A stretch of DNA of 64,000 nt, taken from the NCBI RefSeq assembly GCF_024679245.1, contig NC_090184.1, positions 14,408,144 through 14,472,143 on the forward strand. The letters are read 5' to 3'. The position numbers and the translations under genes are program-made. The DNA comes from Pseudorasbora parva. Lineage: Eukaryota; Chordata; Actinopteri; Cypriniformes; Gobionidae. Shown here piece by piece: positions 1 through 10,684 of the stretch (position 1 is its first letter; each line of letters begins with the position of its first letter). The notes beneath the pieces are model-generated. The model saw only the letters and a program-made list of their open reading frames with translations. It was not told the origin of the DNA and did no database searches.

Positions 1-250
1 TTAATGGTGATTGTAATATCATTTATACAATTTTCTTTGTGTTTCAGACCACACACACACACACCCCCACATACATACACAAACCCCTGTAGTTGTGTAT
101 TGTATTGAACCCAATTGCTCACCAATGACCTGTATCCAAGTGCCCAACTTTATTAAAGTTTTTGGATGAAACTCTCCGAGCCCTTACTCTCTTACCGGAG
201 TCTCCAGTCCTCAAGGCCTATCTGAACAATCCAGAGGTTCCTCCTCTACA
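1..250 (+). repeat. 5' LTR of BEL/Pao element (3' part only)
   Basis: It ends in CCTCTACA at 250, and the primer-binding site starts three bases later. It is identical to 6995-7244. The first part of this LTR lies before the window. Confidence 0.95.
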
Positions 251-252
251 AA

Positions 253-269
253 TGGTCCTTCGAGCCGGA
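253..269 (+). promoter_or_regulatory. Primer-binding site, complementary to tRNA-Tyr 3' end
   Basis: TGGTCCTTCGAGCCGGA follows the LTR after two bases. Its complement is the CCA-tailed 3' end of vertebrate tRNA-Tyr as I know it (17 of 17 positions), and the match stops at base 18. It would prime minus-strand DNA synthesis. Confidence 0.8.
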
Positions 270-291
270 TGATAGCAATCTTGAGGACAAC

Positions 292-3200
292 ATGCAGTCA
301 GAGCAGGATGTCACAGAGCCAGTAGTGCGTCCTCGTACTCAGCGGGAGAGACATCCACCAGCGTACTTAAATGATTATGAGGTTGGGTATCAACCAAGCC
401 AAATTCCAGATGTCGGTGTGAATATCAGCAGTATAATACCAGCTGCACAACCCGGCAATGTGACTGCACTTAGTAGACCGCCTTCAGCACATCTATCTGC
501 TAGTTCACATCACAGTCACTCAAGGACAAAGACCAGCAGAAGTTCTCGACGCAGTCGGACATCGACTTCAAGACTCACTGATCTACAGGCAGCTATCGTG
601 GAGGAGAAGATGAAGAGTATGGAGCTTGCGGAGATGCAGAGACAGATGGTGGAGGAGAGCAAAGCTGAAGAACAGTGTGAGTTCTTGGATCAACAAGCAC
701 GCTTAGCGCTTTATGAAAGAGAAGACCTTCTCAGGGAGCAGCAAAGGAGAAGTCGGCAGTTGGATGAGGAGGCTCGTGCAGCACACAAGACCAAAGAACT
801 GATCACCAAACAGCTTGAAAGACAGCGCCGCATTAAGCAGAAGGAGATGGAGCTGGAGGAAGCGAGTCTTGTCGCATCCCTTCTTCGAGAATCAGAGACT
901 GAAAATGCAACATCTGTTACACATGGCCAAAGTGACTTTGACCCTGGGCAGGTACAGACTGATATACTCTGTTTACAGAAGGTAGAGGTTGCTCACCACA
1001 TACATCAGTTATCTGATAGTCCACAGCACTCAACACCTTACATACATCAGAGTAATGCTGTCAGCACTCAGCCCTTAACATCACACTCTGTTCCTGAGAA
1101 CATTACATCTCTCACTACATCCAAACCATTACATGTAGAATCAGTAAATGTTCTTCCTTCTTCTATCTATCCTGTAGTATTGCCGAGTGTGTCCCCCCAA
1201 CAGGTGAAATTGCCAACTGCGAGTGTATACCCTCCTACAACAGTGCAGCAGTCATTGTCTTTTGAAAGACAGACCTATAGTCTAGGTCAGCCAGGTGCCG
1301 ATTCAACAGGGACTAGCTATGTCCAGCCGCCTACCTTTGCAGTCCCAGTGCAATCTCAACCTCATCCTCCAACAGGTCAGTTACATCAACCTGTAAGACA
1401 GTTGCAGTTTAACCCACAGCCCCTGACAGCGCCTAGTGTCCCAGGTGTACAGCCACTTGCCCCAGTCAATGTAATGGACATGTTGATTGCCAGTTCATAT
1501 GGTATACCCAAACCAGCTCTGCCCAAATTTGATAGTGGTAGGGAGTCTGATTTTGCCTTACTGAAGATGGCTTTAGACAGTCTTGTGGGTGCTCACGCTC
1601 ACCTCACAGAGCAGTTTAAATACCAAGTGCTTCTGGACCGATTGAAGCTGCCAAGTGCCTACAAATTAGCCCAAGCTTATATGCATGACCCCACTCCGTA
1701 CACTACTGCCTTGAAGGCCCTCCAAGACAAATATGGGCAAGCCCGTCAACTTGTACAGAGTGAACTTGGAGCTATATTGAACTCTCCACCGGTCAGAGTA
1801 GGAGATGCTGAAGCATTTGATAACTTTGCGCTTTCAATACATTCTCTTGTGGGCATGCTTCGTTCACTAGAGGGTGAGAACGGCTATGAGCTGAAATGTG
1901 GCTCACATGTGGACAGACTTTTAGCTAAACTGCCTGCCAGCTACCGTGATGGGTTTGTTGAACATTGTCTGAGCCGTGGTATACTAATAACAGGGACAGA
2001 TAAAACATACACCCTGCTTGACCTATCAGCTTGGCTTCAGCTGAAATCCCAGGCAAAACGCATCTCAAGCAGAGCAGTGGAGATGTTTCAAGAGCCTCAA
2101 CGAAAAGGGAAGAGAATTCAGAGTCAGCCATTATCATCTGTCTACTACAACACCAGTAGTATTCCAGATAAACCACAGCCTACCTCTCTGACTCACCGTA
2201 CTTTCCCACTAAAGCCTAGAGAGAAGCCTAAACCTTATTGTCCATATTGTGACACACGTGAGCACTATCTCAGTTTGTGTTCCCAATTCAAGTCACTGAC
2301 TATTGACCAGATAGCAGAATGGCTTAAAGACAAAAGCTGTTGGCGTTGCGGACGCAACCACAAACCAGAGGCATGTACACTAAAAAAGCCCTGTAGAATA
2401 TGTCAAAAGCAACATCTTACTTTGCTACATGATGTCAATGAACAGGAGCCCAACAAAGTCCTCATGGTTAGTACCCATCCAGACACCATTTATCTTGATC
2501 GTCCTAATCGTCCTCAACAGGTCATGTTAAAGGTGGTCAAAGTACTACTCCATAATGCTGAATGCTCACTAGAGGCATACGCTTTGCTGGATGATGGTTC
2601 CGAGCGGACAATTCTCATTTCTTCCGCTGCACAATATCTCAAATTGCAGAAAGAACCAGAGACACTTTCACTGAGAACTGTACGGCATGAAGTCGTTCAC
2701 CTGAAAGGGGCATCTGTTTCTTTCGAGATTTCCCCCATTGACAATCCTAAATGTAGACACAAGATACATCATGCATTCACGGCTGATGAACTGGGTCTTT
2801 CGGAGCACAGTTACCCAGTTAACCTATTGATGAAGAAGTACAAGCATCTACAGGGTCTGCCAATACCAGTGATTGACAAGGTGAAGCCTGTACTACTGAT
2901 TGGTTCTGACTTTCCACATTTGCTCATCCCTATCCAGCCTGTTTGTGTTGGCCCTTCTGGGGGACCTGTAGCTATATGTACTTCCCTTGGGTGGACACTT
3001 CAAGGTCCCGCCAGCTTGTTCCGTCTTCCTGCTGAAGAGCAACACTTTTTCTTTACTGCAGTGAGCTCTCCCCATTCAGAGCTTCAGAAACATGTAGAGA
3101 AACTGTGGCAAATTGATACATTGCCCTATATTAGTGAGAAGGCAGCTACCCGCTCCAAGCTTGACCAGCACGCCTTTGAATTGCTTGAGCAGCGCACTGT

Positions 3201-6200
3201 ACGGGTTGATGTTGATGGCACAAGGAGATATGCTACACCGCTTCTCAGACGGAAGGATCATCTTTGTCTACAAGCACCCAAATCTGCTTGTCTTTCACTT
3301 CTTCGAAGTACAGAGCGACGAATCGCAAACGATGCCAAACAAGCCATGACCTACTGTCACGAGATCCAAAAGCTAGAGACGGCAGGTTATGTGAAGAGAT
3401 TGACACCTGAGATTGTGGAATCCTCTACTGAGTCATGGTACCTCCCGCATCACTTGGTCCACCATAATAACAAAGCAGGACTTGTTTTCAATTGTTCATA
3501 TCAGTACAGAGGACAAGCACTAAATGATCACCTTCTTCCAGGTCCCATCTTGGGTCCATCCTTGCTTGGTGTCCTCCTTCGGTTTCGTGAGCACACGGTG
3601 GCTATCAGTGAAGACATTAAAGCAATGTTCCACCAGATCAGACTTTTGCCAGAAGACCGCTCCTTGTTACGTTTCATCTGGAGAGACATGAAGAGGGATG
3701 AAGAACCAAGGGTCTTTGAATGGCAGGTTCTTCCTTTTGGGACGACCTGCAGTCCTTGTTGCGCCACATATGCACTACAAAGACATGTGAAGGAAAACTG
3801 CGAAGGCTACGAAGATGTTCAATGGTCTGTAGAGCAGGCATTCTACGTGGATAACTGTTTACAGAGTCTGGACTCCCCAGAGAAAGCCCGTAACCTCATT
3901 GACAAGATGCGCAGTCATTTGTCTTCTGGTGGCTTTGAAATACGCCAGTGGGCGAGTAATGTACCGGCGGTAGTCGAACACCTCCCATTGGAAGCCAGAG
4001 CAGCCAGCACCGAACTGTGGCTTTCTGATCATAGTTCGGACCCACAAGAGCCAGCTCTAGGTCTTCGTTGGAATTGTCTTACTGACCACCTTGGGTATAA
4101 ATCTCGCCAAGTTGACTACTCCGAACCCACACTGCGAAATGTGTACAAAGTACTGGCTACACAATATGACCCACTTGGATATCTTATACCCTTCACCACC
4201 AAAGCGAAAATGTTGATTCAAGATCTCTGGAAACTCAAAATTGGTTGGGATGACATCATCCACCCTAAAAGCCTGTTAGTACAATGGCAAGCCTGGGAGG
4301 CCGAATTGGCCAATTTGCACACTGTGGAAATACCCAGAGCATACATCCCACCATGCGCTGACACAGAAGGTACCCAGAGAACTATCCATATTTTTTGCGA
4401 CGCCTCGGAACGAGCATACGGGTCTGTTGCTTACCTTTACACTAAAGATCAGCACAAACGGGTCCATGTAGCCTTTGTGATGGCAAGGTCCAGAGTGGCT
4501 CCTCGCAAACAACAATCCATGCCTCGCTTGGAGCTTTGTGCAGCTCTCACAGGAGCGCAGCTGGCAAAGTTGCTCAGTAAAGAACTTTCTGTTCCGTCAG
4601 GTGATTTAATTCTGTGGACTGATTCAACCACAGTCCTGAGCTGGCTAAAATCTGACTCTTGTCGCTACAAAGTTTTCGTTGGGACACGCATTGCGGAAAT
4701 CCAGGACCTGACTTTGGTGTCAAATTGGCGATATGTCAATACCGCAGATAACCCAGCAGATGATCTGACTAGGGGGAAGACTTTGCTAGAGTTGAGCAAA
4801 CCTCAGCGCTGGAGTCAAGGGCCATGGTTCCTTTATCAAGATCCCAACACCTGGCCATCCTTGCCTGATTTAGCAGATCCTGAGGATCAGGATGAGCTAA
4901 AAAAGCAATCATTCGTGGGAAATGCTTGTCTTGCCAAGCCCCAACCTGACATCTCTAATATTAAGAATTGGAACGAACTGTTGAAAGCCACTCACCAATC
5001 CCTACATGGGGCGGCTGCGGTCATGACTGCAGCAGATGCCATATCAGCTGAACTACACCTGTTAAAACAAGCTCAGAGTGACAGTTTCCCAGAAGAGGTG
5101 AATGCGTTAACCAAAAACAAATCCATATCGGCCCAGAGTCGTCTTGCTTCACTTTCCCCTGAATTTGATCAAACGCTTGGTTTAATCCGAGTTGGAGGAA
5201 GACTCCGCCGAGCCGAGGGCCTAGATCCAGACACCATGCATCCAATAATACTAGACCCTAAACATCAGATTACAATGCTCCTAATTAAAGAATATGACAA
5301 CCAGCTTCTGCATCCAGGTCCAGAGAGAGTCTTAGGCGAGATCAGACGCAAGTATTGGATCCTGCGTGGCAGAGAATCCATCAAGAAGCACCAGTACAAC
5401 TGTTTAATGTGTCAAAAATGGAGAGCAAATCCTGTGATTCCGAAGATGGCAGACTTGCCCCCCTCTCGGCTACGGCTATATAAACCACCTTTCTGGTCCA
5501 CGGGTATAGACTGTTTCGGGCCGTTCACAGTTAAACTGGGTAGACGCACAGAGAAACGCTGGGGCATCATATTCAAATGTATGACCACATGCTGCATACA
5601 TCTTGATCTCTTGGAGAACATGGACATGGATGCTTTCTTGATGGCATTAAGACGATTTGTCTCACGTCGTGGTAAGCCATTTGAGATATTGGCTGATAGA
5701 GGCACTAACTTCCGGGGAGGAGCTACTGAACTCCAGGGAGCCTTTGCATCATTAGAGGTTCCACTCAGAGAACATCTAGCAGGTCAAGAAATAACTTTCC
5801 AGTTTAACCCTCCACACGCCCCACACTTTGGAGGGACCTGGGAGCGAGAGATACGGTCAGTGAAGACTGCCCTTCAGGTAGTCTTGGGCAATCAAACAGT
5901 GACTGAAGCCGTTTTGCGTACAGTAATAGTGGAAGTTGAGGGAATCATCAACTCTAAGCCACTCGGCTACGTTTCTTCAGATGTTGCCGATCCAGACCCT
6001 GTCACACCAAATCTACTGCTAATGGGTCGTCGTGATGCATCACTCCCCCAAGCAATCTACTCATCTAGTGATCTGTTAGGTCGAAGACGGTGGCGACACA
6101 GCCAAATCCTAGCTGACCACTTTTGGGTTAACTTCATCCGACATTACTTACCAAGCCTACAGCCCCGGCAAAAATGGCAGAAGGACAATGCCAATCTAAG

Positions 6201-6405
6201 TAATGGTCAAGTCGTCATGATAGTTGACCCACAGTTGCCCCGAGCTTTGTGGCCTATTGGCAGAGTGACTAAAACCTATGCAGGAGCAGATAATCGCATA
6301 CGCACAGCCGAGGTACAGGTGAAAGGACGAACTTATCTGCGGCCTGTTGCCCGGTTAGTTAAGTTGCCCTCATGGGAGGATGAGGAGGAAGAAGATGATA
6401 ACTGA
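292..6405 (+). CDS. BEL/Pao gag-pol polyprotein (2037 aa, intact)
   Basis: Encodes the structural and enzymatic proteins of a retrotransposon. Visible in order: a charged helical segment rich in Glu/Arg/Gln (about residues 95-205), gag core (about 410-620), Cys/His knuckles (CPYC...C near 650, CWRCGRNHKPEAC near 683), aspartic protease with LLDDGSERT near 765, reverse transcriptase from about 1060 with LPFGTT and YVDN near 1185, RNase H from about 1365 (IFCDAS, WTDST), HHCC-like integrase finger near 1673, integrase core with TGIDCFGP (1738), LADRGTNF (1800) and GTWERE (1848), and an acidic C-terminus. The RT motif is YVDN where many RTs have a YxDD box; as I recall this is usual in fish Pao relatives. 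The start at 292 is the first ATG after the primer site. No frameshift separates gag and pol. Confidence 0.95.
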   Translation: MQSEQDVTEPVVRPRTQRERHPPAYLNDYEVGYQPSQIPDVGVNISSIIPAAQPGNVTALSRPPSAHLSASSHHSHSRTKTSRSSRRSRTSTSRLTDLQAAIVEEKMKSMELAEMQRQMVEESKAEEQCEFLDQQARLALYEREDLLREQQRRSRQLDEEARAAHKTKELITKQLERQRRIKQKEMELEEASLVASLLRESETENATSVTHGQSDFDPGQVQTDILCLQKVEVAHHIHQLSDSPQHSTPYIHQSNAVSTQPLTSHSVPENITSLTTSKPLHVESVNVLPSSIYPVVLPSVSPQQVKLPTASVYPPTTVQQSLSFERQTYSLGQPGADSTGTSYVQPPTFAVPVQSQPHPPTGQLHQPVRQLQFNPQPLTAPSVPGVQPLAPVNVMDMLIASSYGIPKPALPKFDSGRESDFALLKMALDSLVGAHAHLTEQFKYQVLLDRLKLPSAYKLAQAYMHDPTPYTTALKALQDKYGQARQLVQSELGAILNSPPVRVGDAEAFDNFALSIHSLVGMLRSLEGENGYELKCGSHVDRLLAKLPASYRDGFVEHCLSRGILITGTDKTYTLLDLSAWLQLKSQAKRISSRAVEMFQEPQRKGKRIQSQPLSSVYYNTSSIPDKPQPTSLTHRTFPLKPREKPKPYCPYCDTREHYLSLCSQFKSLTIDQIAEWLKDKSCWRCGRNHKPEACTLKKPCRICQKQHLTLLHDVNEQEPNKVLMVSTHPDTIYLDRPNRPQQVMLKVVKVLLHNAECSLEAYALLDDGSERTILISSAAQYLKLQKEPETLSLRTVRHEVVHLKGASVSFEISPIDNPKCRHKIHHAFTADELGLSEHSYPVNLLMKKYKHLQGLPIPVIDKVKPVLLIGSDFPHLLIPIQPVCVGPSGGPVAICTSLGWTLQGPASLFRLPAEEQHFFFTAVSSPHSELQKHVEKLWQIDTLPYISEKAATRSKLDQHAFELLEQRTVRVDVDGTRRYATPLLRRKDHLCLQAPKSACLSLLRSTERRIANDAKQAMTYCHEIQKLETAGYVKRLTPEIVESSTESWYLPHHLVHHNNKAGLVFNCSYQYRGQALNDHLLPGPILGPSLLGVLLRFREHTVAISEDIKAMFHQIRLLPEDRSLLRFIWRDMKRDEEPRVFEWQVLPFGTTCSPCCATYALQRHVKENCEGYEDVQWSVEQAFYVDNCLQSLDSPEKARNLIDKMRSHLSSGGFEIRQWASNVPAVVEHLPLEARAASTELWLSDHSSDPQEPALGLRWNCLTDHLGYKSRQVDYSEPTLRNVYKVLATQYDPLGYLIPFTTKAKMLIQDLWKLKIGWDDIIHPKSLLVQWQAWEAELANLHTVEIPRAYIPPCADTEGTQRTIHIFCDASERAYGSVAYLYTKDQHKRVHVAFVMARSRVAPRKQQSMPRLELCAALTGAQLAKLLSKELSVPSGDLILWTDSTTVLSWLKSDSCRYKVFVGTRIAEIQDLTLVSNWRYVNTADNPADDLTRGKTLLELSKPQRWSQGPWFLYQDPNTWPSLPDLADPEDQDELKKQSFVGNACLAKPQPDISNIKNWNELLKATHQSLHGAAAVMTAADAISAELHLLKQAQSDSFPEEVNALTKNKSISAQSRLASLSPEFDQTLGLIRVGGRLRRAEGLDPDTMHPIILDPKHQITMLLIKEYDNQLLHPGPERVLGEIRRKYWILRGRESIKKHQYNCLMCQKWRANPVIPKMADLPPSRLRLYKPPFWSTGIDCFGPFTVKLGRRTEKRWGIIFKCMTTCCIHLDLLENMDMDAFLMALRRFVSRRGKPFEILADRGTNFRGGATELQGAFASLEVPLREHLAGQEITFQFNPPHAPHFGGTWEREIRSVKTALQVVLGNQTVTEAVLRTVIVEVEGIINSKPLGYVSSDVADPDPVTPNLLLMGRRDASLPQAIYSSSDLLGRRRWRHSQILADHFWVNFIRHYLPSLQPRQKWQKDNANLSNGQVVMIVDPQLPRALWPIGRVTKTYAGADNRIRTAEVQVKGRTYLRPVARLVKLPSWEDEEEEDDN

Positions 6406-6445
6406 CACTGAGACTTTTCCCTACTAATTACAAATTTAGATACTA

Positions 6446-6461
6446 AATTTGGGGGCGGCAA
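6446..6461 (+). promoter_or_regulatory. Polypurine tract
   Basis: AAATTTGGGGGCGGCA lies immediately before the 3' LTR (TGTAGAAAAG). It would prime plus-strand synthesis. Confidence 0.75.
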
Positions 6462-7244
6462 TGTAGAAAAGTCTTTCCCTTTAATTGCATTTTTATGTTC
6501 AACCGCTAGAGGGCGCATGACTTCCAGCTTACTGATGTTATACACCACCCCCTTTAAGAACATGCGCTTTCCCCTTTAAGAACATGCTCTTCATACACTG
6601 CACGCGATGGGTCGCGGTGAGCCTCCAACTTTAAAGCTGTGTGCGTTCATGCAGAAAAGTAAGTTAATTTATAATTTCTGGTGGAAACTTATACATGTTA
6701 ATGATACTGATGTTGCTGGGATGTTGTATTAACCTTTTAAGAGTATATTTGCCTAATATGACGTTCTTTGTTGATCGACCAGAAAGCTAGCGTGCTATAT
6801 ACAAAACCATGTGCTACAGTGTATTGTTGTTATATTAATGTACAGATGTTGCTCTGTAAGCCATATTAATATAATTTGAGATGCTACATAAACATAATTG
6901 TGACTGTCAACGATTTGCAGACAACTATTTATGTTTATCTGTTTGTTGAACATATGTATATCTGTTTATGGGCAGGATGGTAATGTTTAATATCTTAATG
7001 GTGATTGTAATATCATTTATACAATTTTCTTTGTGTTTCAGACCACACACACACACACCCCCACATACATACACAAACCCCTGTAGTTGTGTATTGTATT
7101 GAACCCAATTGCTCACCAATGACCTGTATCCAAGTGCCCAACTTTATTAAAGTTTTTGGATGAAACTCTCCGAGCCCTTACTCTCTTACCGGAGTCTCCA
7201 GTCCTCAAGGCCTATCTGAACAATCCAGAGGTTCCTCCTCTACA
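6462..7244 (+). repeat. 3' LTR of BEL/Pao element (783 bp)
   Basis: It begins TGTAGA and ends TCTACA, a perfect 6-bp inverted end. Its last 250 bases equal window positions 1-250. It contains a short (AC) run at about 7045-7058. Confidence 0.95.
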
Positions 7245-7548
7245 CCCATGCTTTACTCCCCCTCAAGTCATCCTAGGTGTATATGACATTCTTCTATCAG
7301 AAGAATAAAATCTAAGTTATATTGAAAAAGTCCTGGCTAATCCAATCATTATAATGGCAGTGAATTTTTGCCTTGTTTATGAAGTACATACAAGTGCATC
7401 TAGTCATCATATAACTGCTCCACACGGCCCTGAGGGGTTAATAAAGAAATGGAGGAGGATTTTGATATAAGAGAACAGGGTCTTGAGTTTATTGTCCAGC
7501 ACTATAATGATAGGCGTCAAAGCTTGCAATGCATACATCGCATCAGGG

Positions 7549-8266
7549 CATGGGCGTCGGAACCATTGTGTGTGGGTGGGACAAGACCCACCCACTTTTT
7601 AAGACCAATGATATTGGACCCACTCACTTTTATCGTCTCTAATTCAGCACATGTCTGTTTACCTTGACTACCCCTTAACCGAGAAACTTATTAAGAAAAG
7701 TATTATTAAACATGTTAAACGCTTTATTTCCCCTTTTCTAATATCTCTTTTTTTATTGAAAATAAATGCCTTTCCGATCTGATATGTGATGGGGAAAGGG
7801 AGTAGAGCGAGAGTGGCTAAAGCCGGATTTGAACCTATGCTCGATTTGCGTCAAAACTATATGCCATGCGTCTTACCCCTACTCTATAGCAACATGAAAA
7901 AAATCAGGGATTTCAGTAATTTTGTCTGGCCCAATCAATCGTTTAGTAAACGGTACTTTTTTCTGTCTGGACACGGAGCATAAAAAACATGCAACTTGTT
8001 CATTATCATTATCTGTGAAACTGTTGATTTCTATGACAGTTCAATGAATATAGTCTTTTTATTAGACTATTGGTATTGACTGGTTTGAGGTCTTTTTTGG
8101 GTTTAGGAAAGGGATATGGCCTCAAACGCACCATAATGCAGGAAATCACATCTATGAAATCATAGGGAGAACCCCCAGAACCCCCGCAATACAATTTACA
8201 CACCTATCATACTTTGCCTTAGTAGCTACAGACCCACCCACTTTTTATTTGCTTCCAACACCCATG
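7549..8266. mobile_element. Small hAT-type non-autonomous element (718 bp)
   Basis: The ends are CATGGGCGTCGGAA and, in complement, CATGGGTGTTGGAA; both continue into a GTGGGTGGG motif. The flanks are CATCAGGG (7541-7548) and CGTCAGGG (8267-8274), an 8-bp duplication with one mismatch, which fits hAT. The interior (about 7740-7890) matches 17440-17600 in inverted orientation, so it is a sister of the element at 16947-17727. It has no coding capacity. Confidence 0.7.
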
Positions 8267-8278
8267 CGTCAGGGGTTA

Positions 8279-9227
8279 GGGGAGAGCAGGGGCGAAAGTA
8301 CAATTTTTCAGAAAAACGGAATTTTAAAAGAACATATTTTAGACAGAGATATATACTTGCTCTGGTCAATAACTCACAAGTGTGGTCTATCAATAGCAGC
8401 TGGTATTTTGTACAAATGCAGAACGACTACAGTATAATTTCACTTTGAACATAAGATGCAGATTGTTACTTTTGACCCCATCAGTTGGGACAAAAGTAAC
8501 ACACAGGTGGGTCAAAAGTAACACAACAATATAAGCTAGATTGTTCTGTGTTACTCTTGTTTTTATTAAACATACCTGACTATGACCTTGTAACTGCAAA
8601 CATATGTTGTAACTACTTTATCTTTGCAAAAAAATAAAAATAAAATAAATTACATTTTCATTTAATCTTTTAAGTTTAATCAAACGTTTCAGAAATGACC
8701 TGACAATACAAACTTGTAGGTTTAGAATATTTTTTTTGTGCAATGTCAATCTATTTGATAATTTTTTTCTTCAACAATATGAACAATATCAAAATTTTAT
8801 CTGCATAATATGAATTATATATATAAAAGTGGGACACAAGTAACAAGTGTTACTATCGTCCCGACAGGAAGTCCTGACATTTAAACACAATTTACTTTTA
8901 TACTTAAAAACTCTGAAAAGACAAACCTTCAGGATGTGTAACAGCAAAAAATAATCTGTAGAGTGATCATTACTGTGACACATAAAACAAGAAACACAAC
9001 TTGTAATTAGAAAAAAGTACCACTTCAGTAATTTACTTTACGTACTCGAAAAGTAAATTTCGGACCCATCCGCGGGAAACGATGACGAAATCACATGATT
9101 TTTGGCAGATCTATCAAAGGTTGCGTGCTGAACGTGCTGTCATAGCTTGGAATGCAAATGTAGTCAGGGCTCTGAGATAATCGCTTTGTTACTTTCGTCC
9201 CGCATTACTTTCGCCCCGGTTCTCCAC
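8279..9227. mobile_element. Inverted-repeat element with GGGACGAAAGTAAC-type subterminal motifs
   Basis: The left end GGAGAGCAGGGGCGAAAGTA is mirrored by TTACTTTCGCCCCGGTTCTCC at the right. Variants of GGGAC(A/G)AAAGTAAC recur inside in both orientations near 8488-8522, 8830-8862 and 9188-9202. Repeated subterminal motifs are typical transposase-binding arrays. I see no open frame and no certain target duplication, so the superfamily is unknown. Confidence 0.6.
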
Positions 9228-9575
9228 TACTATTTTGCCGTAAGTCAAATTGCATACGACTTTTCGCCTGAAGTTAGTTATTTTAGTCTATAAAGTTTTG
9301 AATATGGATATTTTTTTCTTATACAACTGCATCACTTCACTTCGGAAGGCTTTTATTAACCCCGGGAGCTAAGTGAAGCAGTTATATAATGGATAGATGC
9401 ACTTTTATGGACTTCATAAGTGAGACAACAGTTTACTGCCATTATAATGCTTGGATTAGCCAGGACTTTTTTAAAATAACTCCTTTTTTACTATAATAAA
9501 GAATGTCATATAGGATGACTTTAGGGTGAGTAAATCATTGGCTAATTTTCATTTTTAGGTGAACTAACCCTTTAA

Positions 9576-9993
9576 GTATGCTAAAGCATAGCTTTCTACA
9601 GGCATTACATACCTTCCAGACCTTCACCTCCCATGTGCGTCAGACTCTCACCCTCATAAGTGTGGGACGAAAGCAATCAATCAAAGCATACAAGCAAGCT
9701 CCATTTTTAAGGATGGCTACTAACACCTTACACTACAAACTCAAAGCCTGCAAACCAGTTTGGAGGAATCGGTTGCTTGACATGCAAGGTGAAAATAGCT
9801 ATTGATTTGAGATCATGGCTTTTGGGATTTATTCAAAAGATGGATGGACACAGACCTTGATAGGAGAATGGTAACCGTGGTGACAAGCATAATCTGGTTT
9901 TCATTAAACTTTCTGGTAATTCAACTCTGTTCAGTTGCATATAAGCAGAGCAAGGTTTTTTTTCTGTTACATAAATGTGCTACAAAAAGGCAT
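9576..9993. other. No recognised feature
   Basis: This is a 418-bp gap between two elements. It holds only short frames without recognisable motifs, and I see no repeat structure. Confidence 0.5.
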
Positions 9994-10684
9994 ATACCAA
10001 TCAGAGGGGTGGAGTGGAGTGGCAGCAATTTTTCCTTCCGCGCTCTAAGCATTCAATAATCACTCCGCTCCAGCTCCACTCCGGGTTCACCATTTCCCCG
10101 CTCCACTCCTCGCTCACTGATATCAGAAACACCGCTCCGTCTTCACTATACGAGAGAATTTGTGGCTAAAGTATTTAAGTAAGCTCTGCAATATCACAAA
10201 AGCTCGGTTTATAACATACATTAAATGAAAAAGAATGTATGCATCTTATAACGTGGTTTACTGCAAACCAATTTTCCTACGACATGCCAAGCTTATTAGG
10301 TTTTATCAGCATTAAAAGTTAAACATGATTGCTGCTTTTGCAGTGCAAATTTTGTTAAGAAAGATGAAAATATTATGTTTTCATTGGTTATTTTATCCAC
10401 AGGTCACAAAGTTCTGCTAATGAAATGTAAGATTACATTTGTTTGAATGCATTAGAGAGAGCCTTTGCGTGTGCGAATAAGTGCTACCTGTTTAAAATGT
10501 GCTTTCACCCGATCATTTTCGGTATGTAGAAGGTACAAAAAAAATTCCTTGAACTACAACATCCTGCTCATGTCAATTGCCGTCATCATTCTTTCTGATT
10601 TAAGTGATCCATCTGAATCAAGTTAGTTAAATGTGTTTAATGTGTGAGCTCTGACTAAAAATACTGCTATATTATAGGCCGTTG

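Larger units (their letters stand above)
1..7244 (+). mobile_element. BEL/Pao LTR retrotransposon, apparently intact, 5' end cut by window edge
   Basis: The order is LTR (partial), primer-binding site, one gag-pol frame, polypurine tract, LTR. The visible 250 bases of the 5' LTR match the last 250 bases of the 3' LTR (6995-7244) base for base, including a 14-base AC run. This means little time has passed since insertion. The coding frame has no stop or shift. Domain order (gag, protease, RT, RNase H, integrase) and the A17-type protease identify the BEL/Pao superfamily. The 3' flank is the arm of an older inverted-repeat element, so this copy landed inside another repeat. The 5' target duplication cannot be checked because it lies outside the window. 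Confidence 0.95.
7245..9575. mobile_element. TTAA-flanked fold-back DNA element, 5' end disrupted by the BEL insertion
   Basis: Positions 7258-7440 are the inverted complement, with substitutions, of about 9340-9535. The best block reads AAAGTCCTGGCTAATCCAA at the left and the mirror TTGGATTAGCCAGGACTTT at 9453-9471. The similarity continues weakly to about 7545 and 9228, so the arms are roughly 300 bp. The right end reads GAACTAACCCTTTAA, with TTAA at 9572-9575. The left end should lie beyond the BEL element. The TTAA...GGGTTAGTTCACC end is a very common cyprinid repeat; TTAA duplications are typical of piggyBac and Kolobok elements, and I cannot choose between them. It holds two further elements in its loop. 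Confidence 0.75.

Noticed and set aside
1925..6563. Antisense frames within the BEL element
   Set aside because: Shadows of the long gag-pol frame; no motifs or start context of their own.
7786..7983. tRNA-like B box (GGATTTGAACC) within the small hAT
   Set aside because: No A box or cloverleaf around it; the sister copy at 17.5 kb does not keep it.
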